From: Chthoniobacteraceae bacterium
GTDB taxonomy: Bacteria > Verrucomicrobiota > Verrucomicrobiia > Chthoniobacterales > Chthoniobacteraceae
Reading direction: 5' to 3'
Assembly: GCA_028293625.1 (NCBI GenBank)
Contig: JAQGOL010000033.1
Coordinates: forward strand, 1 to 64,000
Length of the DNA: 64,000 nt
Positions 25,107 through 33,218 of this stretch are shown here, piece after piece. Under the pieces are notes generated by a model. That model had not been told where the DNA came from, searched no databases, and worked only from the letters and a program-made list of their open reading frames with translations. How positions within the stretch are numbered: position 1 is the first letter of the stretch; every line of letters begins with the position of its first letter. Made by a program: the position numbers and the translations under genes.

Positions 25107-26693
25107 ATGGCCGACAACTTTTTTATCACCACGGCGATCGACTATACCAACGGCGCTCCGCATATCGGGCACGCGTACGAAAAGGTCCTTGCCGATGTCA
25201 TCGCGCGTTATCATCGGCTCAAGGGAGAGTCGGTTTTTTACCTGACCGGCGTCGATCAACATGGACAGAAAGTCCAGCAATCGGCTGAGAAACAGGGGAT
25301 CGAACCACAAAAGTTTGTCGATGGGCTGACGGAAAAATTCGTGGCGCTCTGGGATAAGCTCGATGTGCGTTATGAGCGCTGGGCCGCCACGACCGATGCA
25401 AGCCACAAGCAATGCGTACGTGCCATTCTTCAGCGGCTTTGGGACGAAAAAGATGCCACGGGCCAAAGCCGCTGGCTTTATAAAACCAAACAAGGCGGCT
25501 GGTATAGTGTCCGCCAGGAACAATTCCTGACTGACAAGGAGCGGGGCGAGGACGGTGAATTCGGCCCGGAATGGGGCGAAGTCGAATTTCGGGAGGAAGA
25601 GAATTATTATTTTCGCCTGACTGAACACCGCGACTGGCTTCTGGTACTGCTGGAAAGCCGGCCGGAACTGGTGACTCCCGATTTTCGCCGCGGCGAACTT
25701 CGCAATGCGGTGGAGAAACTCTCGGGCGACCTCTGCATTTCAAGGCCGAAATCGCGCCTTGCCTGGGGAATCGAGCTGCCATTCGACCCGGAATTTGTCA
25801 CGTTTGTCTGGTTTGATGCGCTGGTGAACTACATCAGTTTTGCTCCTGGATACGACCCCGCGCCCGGCGCCGATTTGAGTGAGTTCAACGCGTGGTGGCC
25901 GGCCCTCCATGTGATCGGCAAAGATATTCTGATCCCGGCCCACGGTGTTTATTGGCCTATCATGCTCAAGGCGCTCGGATTCAGCGACGCGGATATTCCG
26001 ATTCTGCTCGTGCACGGCTGGTGGAATATCGGCGGCACCAAGATGAGCAAGACGCTTGGAAACGTGGTTGATCCCGATGCGCTTGCCGATAAATACGGCG
26101 CCGAGGCGTTGCGCTATTATCTCATGAGCGACATCACGACGGGACGCGATGCCGACTTCAGCGATGATCGGCTTATCACGCGGTTTAATTCGGACCTGGC
26201 CAAGAATCTTGGGAACCTGCTTAACCGCTCCCTGAATATGGCCCACAAATACCGGGGCGGCGTGTTGAAAAAAACGACGGCCCCTGAATTGCTGCTCACG
26301 ACTCGGGACGCGCTTAATTTCGAAACGGTCGTCGAGCTTTACCGTTCACAGTTCGATGGATGCGCGGTCAATCTCGCGCTCGAAACGGCCCTGCTGCATG
26401 CCACTGCGTGCAATCAGTTCATTGACCTTCAAAAGCCGTGGACGGTCGCCAAACATCCGGATCTGGCCGATCGGCTCGACGCCATCCTTTATCAACTTGC
26501 TGAATCGCTTCGTTTTATCGCGATCCTCCTTTCACCGATTGTCCCCAAAGCCGCTCGCGGGATTTTCGATCAACTTGGAGTCACCGGCGAATTCGGGCTT
26601 GGAGATGCAAAGTGGGGCGCGCTTCCCGATGGCCACCGGGTCGGAACCCCGGTGCCGCTCTTTCCTCAAATCGAAAGACCGGAAGGGGAATAA
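25107..26693 (+). CDS. metG: Methionine-tRNA ligase, short form
   Basis: MetG charges tRNA-Met in the cytoplasm. From ATG 25107 the product has 528 residues. The class I HIGH motif is at 19-22 (PHIGHAYEKV), KMSKT (the KMSKS loop) at 312-316, and PAHGVYWPIMLKALG and VTFVWFDALVNYISF are typical. The connective peptide (GGWYSVRQEQFL) has no Cys pairs, so it is of the non-zinc type. The C-terminal tRNA-binding (Trbp111-like) domain found in many bacterial MetG proteins is absent. An in-frame TTG at 25095 would add four residues but starts less like homologues. Confidence 0.96.
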   Translation: MADNFFITTAIDYTNGAPHIGHAYEKVLADVIARYHRLKGESVFYLTGVDQHGQKVQQSAEKQGIEPQKFVDGLTEKFVALWDKLDVRYERWAATTDASHKQCVRAILQRLWDEKDATGQSRWLYKTKQGGWYSVRQEQFLTDKERGEDGEFGPEWGEVEFREEENYYFRLTEHRDWLLVLLESRPELVTPDFRRGELRNAVEKLSGDLCISRPKSRLAWGIELPFDPEFVTFVWFDALVNYISFAPGYDPAPGADLSEFNAWWPALHVIGKDILIPAHGVYWPIMLKALGFSDADIPILLVHGWWNIGGTKMSKTLGNVVDPDALADKYGAEALRYYLMSDITTGRDADFSDDRLITRFNSDLAKNLGNLLNRSLNMAHKYRGGVLKKTTAPELLLTTRDALNFETVVELYRSQFDGCAVNLALETALLHATACNQFIDLQKPWTVAKHPDLADRLDAILYQLAESLRFIAILLSPIVPKAARGIFDQLGVTGEFGLGDAKWGALPDGHRVGTPVPLFPQIERPEGE

Positions 26694-26702
26694 AATCTCT
26701 TT

Positions 26703-27314
26703 TTGAAGAGCGGCTGCCATTTTGCTCTCGGAGCGCAAACCCCGCCCCAGGTTGTTTTGAAGAACTTCCCGCTGCTTGATCAACTTCACCGGCTCGATCC
26801 GGCGCTGATTCAACCAGTGATCGTCATCGGTGGCTGCCTCCTGGCCGCACTCTTTCTATGGCTGGTTTTTGGACGGCCGTCACCGTATCCCTATACAGCA
26901 GCCAAACCGTTGCTTTCAGCCGCTGAACGCCTTTTCTATAGTGTGCTTCAACAGGCTGTGGATGAGGAGTTTGCTCTTTTTACCAAGGTGCGTCTGGCCG
27001 ACATCATCTGTGTAAGAGATAACGTGCACGGCAAACGCCGGAGCGCCGCATTTAACCGGATTAAATCGAAGCATGCCGATTTCGTTCTCTGCGATCCGGA
27101 CAATTTTAAAGTGCTTTGTGTCATTGAACTGGATGACCGATCGCACCGCGAACATGCCCGCCGTCAGCGCGACGCGTTTGTCGACGCGGCTTTGGATGCC
27201 GCGGAAGTGCCGATTCTTCACGTCCCGGCCAGGCGCTCTTATTCGGCGCTGGCGATCCGCGAGGCGATTCACGCAGCGATGCGAGGCGAACAGATCAGCA
27301 CCCGGCCTTCGTAA
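26703..27314 (+). CDS. DUF2726-domain membrane protein
   Basis: The 203-residue product starts at TTG 26703, 10 bp after metG; a TTG at 26757 is also possible. A membrane helix lies at about 36-58 (IQPVIVIGGCLLAALFLWLVF). Residues about 70-195 match DUF2726 (LSAAERLFYSVLQQAVDEEF, VRLADII, RIKSKHADFVLCDP, VIELDDRSHREHARRQRDAF). The DUF2726 fold is related to the restriction-endonuclease-like superfamily and carries a conserved acidic/ELDD motif. Function in bacteria is unknown. Its stop directly abuts the stop of the converging phosphoesterase gene. Confidence 0.82.
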   Translation: MKSGCHFALGAQTPPQVVLKNFPLLDQLHRLDPALIQPVIVIGGCLLAALFLWLVFGRPSPYPYTAAKPLLSAAERLFYSVLQQAVDEEFALFTKVRLADIICVRDNVHGKRRSAAFNRIKSKHADFVLCDPDNFKVLCVIELDDRSHREHARRQRDAFVDAALDAAEVPILHVPARRSYSALAIREAIHAAMRGEQISTRPS

Positions 27315-28076
27315 TCATGCCGGCAGAGCTTCTTTTTCCGATCCCTTTACTTCAAAAATGCGGAAGGGCGGCTGATGAGGGTTCAAGCGCTGAAGCACGG
27401 GGATCGCCACATTAAAAACCGGGACCTTGGCAGTGGTCTCTCCGGCTGGGGTGCCGTTATGGGCGTGTCCGTGAAAGGCCGCCGTTACCGCAAAGCGATT
27501 CAGCGGCTCCTCAAGCCGGCCTGAGCCGAGGAACGGAAGAATCTCCAGGTTCTCACCTTCAACAGTGGCGCGGATCGGGGAATAATGCAGCAGCACAATA
27601 CGCTGCGAGGTATGAAGCCTGGCCAGAGCCTGTTCCAGCCGCAACGCGTGATCAATGGCTTCCTGCACGAACATTTTAATAATCGGCTCGCCCCAGGCGT
27701 TGAGCATTCGCTCACCAAATCCGCCGCCAAAACCAGGCACGCCCGCGAACCCAACTCCCTTGATTTCCACGCACTCCCCATCAAGGGTAATGACGCCTGC
27801 TTTCTCGATAATTGAGCGAATCTCCTCCACGTGCCCGGATTCAAAGTCGTGGTTGCCGAGCACGGCCACGATCGGGATGTGGGCATAGGTGTGGAGATCT
27901 TCGGCAAGCACCTCGGCTTCCTGTGCAAGACCGTAATCGGTCAGGTCGCCGCAAAGCAGCAGCACATCGGCCTCGTGTGAGGCTTCCACTAAAAGCCGTT
28001 GCTGCTCTCCGCGCGAGTGTTTGGTGTAATGCAGGTCACCGGTGGCGGCGATCCGCAAGGTGCTGGAATCGGCCAT
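27315..28076 (-). CDS. Calcineurin-like metallophosphoesterase
   Basis: The 253-residue cytoplasmic protein has all motifs of the dimetal phosphoesterase fold: GDLHYTKH (D14, H16), LLCGDLTDYG, VLGNHDFES and FHGHAHNG. It hydrolyses phosphate esters; the substrate is unknown. It runs divergently from the nucleotidyltransferase gene and converges on the DUF2726 gene with no spacer between stops. Confidence 0.88.
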   Translation of the reverse strand: MADSSTLRIAATGDLHYTKHSRGEQQRLLVEASHEADVLLLCGDLTDYGLAQEAEVLAEDLHTYAHIPIVAVLGNHDFESGHVEEIRSIIEKAGVITLDGECVEIKGVGFAGVPGFGGGFGERMLNAWGEPIIKMFVQEAIDHALRLEQALARLHTSQRIVLLHYSPIRATVEGENLEILPFLGSGRLEEPLNRFAVTAAFHGHAHNGTPAGETTAKVPVFNVAIPVLQRLNPHQPPFRIFEVKGSEKEALPA

Positions 28077-28151
28077 GTCTCATTATTAAATCGGATCGGC
28101 TTCTTACGCCGGGCGGCACCCAAACCGCAGACGTTCTCCGAATTTTATTTC

Positions 28152-28943
28152 ATGGGCAAACACGTCAGCGGCACGGGGGATGAGTTCTATAGGACGGCCA
28201 TGAAAACGCTGGAGGAAGCGGGCATTCCGTTCCTCGTCGGAGGCGCCTATGCGTTGCGCGAATACACGGGCGTGGTGCGCGATACGAAGGATTTTGATAT
28301 TTTCCTCTGTAAGGAAAGCGTCGAGCCGGCTCTTCAACTTTTCCGCGGAGCCGGGTACCGGGCAGGCATCGCATTTGAGCATTGGTTGGCAAAAGTTCAC
28401 CATGGCGAAGCATTTATTGACATGGTTTTTCGAGCCGGTAACGGTTTGTGCGATGTGGATGAACGCTGGTTTGAGCGGGTACGCACGGCAAACTTGCTTG
28501 GAATCAAGGTAAGGCTCGTGCCGGCCGAATTCATGATCTGGCAGAAGGCCTATATCATGGAGCGTGAGCGCTTTGATGGAGCGGATGTGAATCACCTTAT
28601 TCGCAGCTGCGCTGTTGAACTCAACTGGCCTCAATTGGTCGCACTTTTTGGCCCTGACTGGCGCGTACTGATGAGCCACCTGATCGTGTTCGGGTTTGTT
28701 TACCCCGAGGACCGCGGCCTGGTGCCCCATTCCATTCTCGATGAATTACTACGGCGCCTCGGTTCGGAAAATCACAGCCCCCATTCCGACGGGCGTCTTT
28801 GCCAGGGGACATTGCTTAGCCGGCAACAGTATCTGGCTGATGTGGAGCGCTGGGGTTATGCCGACGCGCGCCTGAGTTCCCGTTCGCACATGAGTGAATC
28901 CGAGATTCGCCACTGGACCGACGCGATCGACAATCCGGTCTGA
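28152..28943 (+). CDS. Nucleotidyltransferase-fold protein
   Basis: From ATG 28152 the product has 263 residues. The N-terminal part reads FLVGGAYALREYTGVVRDTKDFDIFLCKE. This fits the Pol-beta nucleotidyltransferase pattern of GG followed by D-x-D (residues about 54-57, DFDIF), as in MNT-like and aminoglycoside-type families. The following region (HWLAKVHHGEAFIDMVFRAGN) supplies the third acidic residue. The C-terminal helices are family-specific. It may transfer a nucleotide to a protein or small molecule; no antitoxin-like partner (HEPN) lies beside it. It is followed by a terminator hairpin shared with the converging gene. Confidence 0.75.
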   Translation: MGKHVSGTGDEFYRTAMKTLEEAGIPFLVGGAYALREYTGVVRDTKDFDIFLCKESVEPALQLFRGAGYRAGIAFEHWLAKVHHGEAFIDMVFRAGNGLCDVDERWFERVRTANLLGIKVRLVPAEFMIWQKAYIMERERFDGADVNHLIRSCAVELNWPQLVALFGPDWRVLMSHLIVFGFVYPEDRGLVPHSILDELLRRLGSENHSPHSDGRLCQGTLLSRQQYLADVERWGYADARLSSRSHMSESEIRHWTDAIDNPV

Positions 28944-28951
28944 AGAAAAAA

Positions 28952-28980
28952 GCCGCGAATGAACACGGTTCATTCGCGGC
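28952..28980 (-). terminator. Rho-independent terminator between converging genes
   Basis: A perfect 12-bp stem, GCCGCGAATGAA (28952-28963) and TTCATTCGCGGC (28969-28980), encloses a 5-nt loop. Read on the minus strand it is followed by TTTTTTC, so it mainly terminates the YadA-like gene. It lies between that gene's stop (28998) and the stop of the nucleotidyltransferase (28943), and may act both ways. Confidence 0.85.
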
Positions 28981-28997
28981 CTTGGAAGCAGCGGGAT

Positions 28998-30398
28998 TTA
29001 ATTGGAGGCTTCAAACATTGGTATATCGCCGGCAGCCATTGTCGTACGAATCACGCCGGCAACCACCAGCTTTCCATTGATAGCCGCGTCGCCGTTTTTC
29101 TTTACCACAAAGGCATTGGAAGGTTTTGTCAGCGCATCTCCGTTGCCGACGACAAACAGATCGTCGGTGGAGGTCCACGTTGAAGGATTGCCATTTGGAA
29201 CATTATACCGGCCAACTACCAGCTGCGCATAACCGGCTGCTGTACTTCCGCATCCCAGGGCGGTTGAACTCTCGCCTGACGCCGTGTTGTTCAGGCCGAA
29301 GGATGTGGCATAAGCTCCTGAAGCGGTGGCGGCACCGCTTGCAGTTGCTCCAAGACCCGAGGCGGTTGAGGATCCAAACGCAGTGGCTCCTGGTTTGTTC
29401 GCCGTTGAATTTCCAAACGCGGTTGAGCGATCGCCCCAAGCTACCGCGTTTCCTCCGGCGAACGTGTAGAAGCCGACGGCGGTAGACATTCCAAAGGAGG
29501 TGGTGGCTTGCCCTGAAGCCACCGATGCGCCTCCAGCGGTTGAGCAGGTGCCAGTGGCGTTGGAGCTGCCGAAAGCGGTGGCGTATCGATCATTGGCTCT
29601 TGAGAATCCCAGCGCAGTCGCATTCCAGCCGGTGGCGGTGCCTTCTCCAATGGCGGTGGAATGATCTCCGAGCGCGGAGGAAGCACCGAGAGCGGTCGAC
29701 ATCAATCCTTGCGCCAGGCTATTGGATCCCATTGCAATGGAGTAGGCGCCATAAGCCTTTGCTCCTTGTCCTTCCGCCAGGGAGGCAAGGCCTGAAGCTA
29801 TATTATTAGTGCCGATAGCCACCCCATTATTGCTGACACTATTGCCCGTGCCGAGTGAGAGCGTCCCTTGTTTTATGTAACGGGCATCGGCCAGGGCGAA
29901 GTTCAGGATCGTGAAACTAAACAGGGGATCGCTCGGGGGAGGCGCCACTTGGTATGGCATGACATTTTTTGTTCCATTGAGGCTCAAGCTATATTTAAAG
30001 AGACTCGTGCCCGCCGGGTTGAGCGCGATGGAGGGAACCGGGTCGCCCGAGATTACGCCAAGATTTTCGTAAAGAAAAAGCTGATGGTCAGAAGAGAGTT
30101 TGAGCGCCCAACGATCAGGCTCCTTTTCCGTTGCTCCGGCATGTTTGAAGACCCACTCATTAAGAGGCCGGTGCGCAAGCCAAAGCGTCGTGCTTGGCGT
30201 GTTGACTCCATCCTTGTATTTCCACGATGAACCGGCGCGCGTGGCGTCACCGGTCCAGGAGCCCAGATAGAGACTGGTGCCATTGACGTCGAGATCGCCG
30301 CTGACATTCAGATCTGGCGAGGTAGCTGCCAGGCTCGTATGCGGCGTCCCGATCAAAGAAAGGCAAGTAGCAAGAATATAGATGTGATTTGCTTTCAT
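28998..30398 (-). CDS. Secreted protein with YadA-like head repeats
   Basis: The 466-residue product has a signal peptide (about residues 1-24, ending SLAA). A unique N-terminal domain of about 160 residues (LNVSGDLDVNGTSLYLGSWTG) resembles phage-tail and adhesin repeat starts. Residues about 170-390 consist of 14-residue left-handed beta-roll repeats of the YadA head type (ASGLGATASGAATASGAYAT, LNNTASGESSTALG). The C-terminus (FVVKKNGDAAINGKLVVAG) carries no YadA beta-barrel anchor and no endosialidase chaperone domain. It is probably a trimeric fibre or surface protein released or anchored by another route. A good terminator follows it. Confidence 0.8.
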   Translation of the reverse strand: MKANHIYILATCLSLIGTPHTSLAATSPDLNVSGDLDVNGTSLYLGSWTGDATRAGSSWKYKDGVNTPSTTLWLAHRPLNEWVFKHAGATEKEPDRWALKLSSDHQLFLYENLGVISGDPVPSIALNPAGTSLFKYSLSLNGTKNVMPYQVAPPPSDPLFSFTILNFALADARYIKQGTLSLGTGNSVSNNGVAIGTNNIASGLASLAEGQGAKAYGAYSIAMGSNSLAQGLMSTALGASSALGDHSTAIGEGTATGWNATALGFSRANDRYATAFGSSNATGTCSTAGGASVASGQATTSFGMSTAVGFYTFAGGNAVAWGDRSTAFGNSTANKPGATAFGSSTASGLGATASGAATASGAYATSFGLNNTASGESSTALGCGSTAAGYAQLVVGRYNVPNGNPSTWTSTDDLFVVGNGDALTKPSNAFVVKKNGDAAINGKLVVAGVIRTTMAAGDIPMFEASN

Positions 30399-30674
30399 CG
30401 CGGTTTGTTTGTAACTGCAAAACCTTCAGTTGCCCGGACCGTCCGAGTTATAAGACGGCATGTCTGAACAAGATAGATCGTGCGGGCGCGGTGTAGTTCG
30501 CGGTGCAGTATTTTGTTCACTCCCCTGGTTCCCTGCCAGTCCAAGAATCAGCGCCGTTCTTTTTAAGGATGGGGCCTTGCCTGAAGGTGCGCCGAGACTA
30601 TGCCGATACGCGCTTTGGCATCTATACTGTATTATCCTCCAAGCACCCGGAGCGTTTGCCTGGAAGGCTGTTTG

Positions 30675-32342
30675 TCAACTCACGCCAAGCAATGTCCTGG
30701 CGTGGGCCAGCGCGGAGTCGCCTTTGCCGCCTAGCATCCTCGCGATTTCTTCAATACGAGACGCGCCTTCCACCTTGGTAAGCTGGGAGACGGTGCGGTC
30801 GCGCGAGAATTCCTTGGTTACCACAAACTGCGTTTCAGCCACGGCCGCTACTTGAGGCAAATGGCTGATGCATAGCACCTGATGCGCTTTGCCTAACTGC
30901 CGCATCTTTGCCCCCACGGCATGGGCAATCTCGCCGCCAACGTTCGCGTCGATCTCATCAAATACAAGCAGGGAGACCGTGTCCTGCGCGGCCAGGGCGG
31001 ATTTGACAGCCAGCATGACCCTGGAAATTTCGCCACTTGAGGCAATGGCTTTAAGCGGTTTGGCCGGTTCACCAGGATTCGGGGCGAAAAGAAATTCGAC
31101 GGTCTGAAGTCCATGCGGGCCGGGCTTTTCCAAGCCGGCAAGGGCGATGGAGAACTCGGACTTTTTAAAACCGAGATCGCGCAGATGGGCCGTGACATTG
31201 ACGGCCAGCTTCGGCGCGGCGGCCTGGCGCTTTTGCCCGAGCTTTTCGCCCGCTTCCAGCAATGCCTTTCGGCCAGACTCAATCTGGCTGGCCAACCGGA
31301 GGAGTTCCTCGCCCCGGGATTCGATTTTTTGCAGGCGCTCGGAGGCGCGTTCCCCAAAGGCTATCACGTCGGCGATGGTACCGCCGTATTTGCGTTTGAG
31401 TGTTTCAAACAAGGAGACTCGCTCCTCCATTGCCGCCAGTTCGCCCGGCTCGATTTCAAGGGCATCGGCGTATTTTTGCAATGAGGCGGCCAGGTCTTCG
31501 AGCTCGGCGACCGCCCGGACATGCGATTCGGAAAAAACGGAGGCGCCGGGATCGACACGTTCCAATTCACGCAAAAGCCGGCCCGCATCGGTCAGGCGGA
31601 TAAGGAGCGCATCATCGGCTTCAGAGAGGCGTGCGAGGACCTGAGTGGAGAGCTCAAGCAGACGGCGGCTGTTGGAGGCAAGGCTGTAGCGGGCCAGCAA
31701 TGCCTCTTCTTCATTGGCGCGCAGGCCGGCGGCCTCGATCTCACTGACCTGATGGCGCAGCAGATCGAGTTCCCGTTCAAGGGCCGATTCGTTGGTGGAA
31801 AGTTCGGTGTGCTCAGCAATCAAGGCGTTGAGCCGGCGGAATTGCTCACGGTATTTCGCATGCAACGGTTCAGCTGCGGCAAAGGAATCAAGAAGCGCGA
31901 GCTGTTTATCGTTGGAAAGAAGCGACTGATGATCGTGCGGGCCGTGCAAGTCGATGAGTCCGTCGCAGAGATCTTTTAATACGGCAAGGGTGGTTGGACT
32001 CCCATTGATGAATTGCCGGTTGGCGCCCGTGATCGTGAAGACGCGTTTGACGATCAGATGGGCTTCATCGCACGGTTCCACCCCCTGTTCTTCGAGCTGC
32101 GCATTCAGGGATGCGGCGTTGGCGACTTCAAAAACCGCTTCCACCGTGCAACTCTCCGCGCCGGTGCGGATCAGGGCCTTATCGGCACGTTCGCCCAGGA
32201 TGAGTTTGAGGGCGCCTACGATGATTGATTTGCCCGAGCCGGTTTCACCCGTGACCGCGGTAAAACCGGGCGCAAGTTGCCAAGCGAGCTCTTCGACGAG
32301 CGCCAGATTGCGGATTCGAAGCGAGGTGAGGTGAGCGAACAC
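30675..32342 (-). CDS. recN: DNA repair ATPase RecN
   Basis: RecN is an SMC-like protein acting early in double-strand-break repair. The 555 residues are full length. Walker A is GETGSGKS at 32-39, long coiled coils occupy the middle (residues about 160-370), the ABC signature is ASSGEISRVMLAVKSAL and Walker B is VSLLVFDEIDANVGGEIA. The LVIDLHGPHDHQSLL-type segment (LIDLHGPHDHQSLLSND here) is a RecN hallmark. The 276-bp gap downstream holds no gene; it should contain the YadA-like gene's promoter, although no convincing boxes are seen. Confidence 0.95.
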   Translation of the reverse strand: MFAHLTSLRIRNLALVEELAWQLAPGFTAVTGETGSGKSIIVGALKLILGERADKALIRTGAESCTVEAVFEVANAASLNAQLEEQGVEPCDEAHLIVKRVFTITGANRQFINGSPTTLAVLKDLCDGLIDLHGPHDHQSLLSNDKQLALLDSFAAAEPLHAKYREQFRRLNALIAEHTELSTNESALERELDLLRHQVSEIEAAGLRANEEEALLARYSLASNSRRLLELSTQVLARLSEADDALLIRLTDAGRLLRELERVDPGASVFSESHVRAVAELEDLAASLQKYADALEIEPGELAAMEERVSLFETLKRKYGGTIADVIAFGERASERLQKIESRGEELLRLASQIESGRKALLEAGEKLGQKRQAAAPKLAVNVTAHLRDLGFKKSEFSIALAGLEKPGPHGLQTVEFLFAPNPGEPAKPLKAIASSGEISRVMLAVKSALAAQDTVSLLVFDEIDANVGGEIAHAVGAKMRQLGKAHQVLCISHLPQVAAVAETQFVVTKEFSRDRTVSQLTKVEGASRIEEIARMLGGKGDSALAHARTLLGVS

Positions 32343-32435
32343 GGCGGAAAGTATGGCGGCGGCGGGGAAGGGGGAAAGGAATTATGATTTATGAATTGTG
32401 ATTTCGCGTGGATGATTCCAATTCCGTCCATCCGC

Positions 32436-33218
32436 ATGTCAGACCTCACCATTACTTTTCTCGGTACCGGCACTTCCCAAGGGGTGCCGATGATCGGATG
32501 CGACTGCACGGTATGCAGTTCGACCGATTTAAGGAATAAGCGCACCCGTTCCTCCATTTATGTGCAAAGTGCCGAATGCGCTTTCGTGGTCGACACGGGA
32601 CCCGATTTTCGCGCGCAATGCCTCCGGGAACGGGTGCGCGCCCTCGATGCGGTCGTTTACACCCATTCGCATACCGATCACATCATGGGCTTTGACGATC
32701 TTCGCGCATTTTGTCCGCCTGACGGCGGCACACTTCCCATTTATGCGGGCGAAGAGACAATGCGCGATCTGGAGCGGGTCTTTAATTTTGCGTTTAATGG
32801 GCTCAACCGGTTCCCGGGATATGTGCGGCCTGATCCGCGGATTGTGGACGCCCCGTTTCAGCTGGGGGAGATTGAGCTGACTCCGTTGCCGGTGCCGCAT
32901 GGCCGCGCCAAGGTGTTTGGTTATTTGTTCACACGGGCAGGGGAACGGCTCGCCGCTTACCTGAGCGACTGCAAGATGGTGCCAGAGCCGGTTATTGAAA
33001 AAATCGCCGGGGTGCGCCATCTGATTGTCGATGCGCTCCGGCATAAACTGCATCCGACCCACATGAACGTGACCGAAGCGTTGGAGGTCATCGCGAAGGT
33101 CGGCCCAAAGCAGGCGTGGTTTACTCATCTTTGCCACGATCTGGACCACGAGGAAACCGAGGCGGCGCTGCCCGAGGGAATCCGGATCGCTTTTGATGGA
33201 ATGAAAATTGTCGTATGA
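32436..33218 (+). CDS. PhnP-like MBL-fold phosphodiesterase/hydrolase
   Basis: From ATG 32436 the product has 260 residues. The N-terminus (FLGTGTSQGVPMIGCDCTVC) and the metal site YTHSHTDHIMGFDDLR (HxHxDH) match the PhnP branch of metallo-beta-lactamase fold enzymes, which hydrolyse cyclic phosphates or related phosphodiesters. Two cysteines in GCDCTVC fit the structural zinc site known in PhnP. No phn genes are present, so the substrate is open. It overlaps the TIGR03790 gene by ATGA, suggesting coupled translation. Confidence 0.87.
   Translation: MSDLTITFLGTGTSQGVPMIGCDCTVCSSTDLRNKRTRSSIYVQSAECAFVVDTGPDFRAQCLRERVRALDAVVYTHSHTDHIMGFDDLRAFCPPDGGTLPIYAGEETMRDLERVFNFAFNGLNRFPGYVRPDPRIVDAPFQLGEIELTPLPVPHGRAKVFGYLFTRAGERLAAYLSDCKMVPEPVIEKIAGVRHLIVDALRHKLHPTHMNVTEALEVIAKVGPKQAWFTHLCHDLDHEETEAALPEGIRIAFDGMKIVV

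Noticed and set aside
30460-30855. Two overlapping plus-strand frames beside recN
   Set aside because: They run antisense into recN, have no start signals and no protein features.
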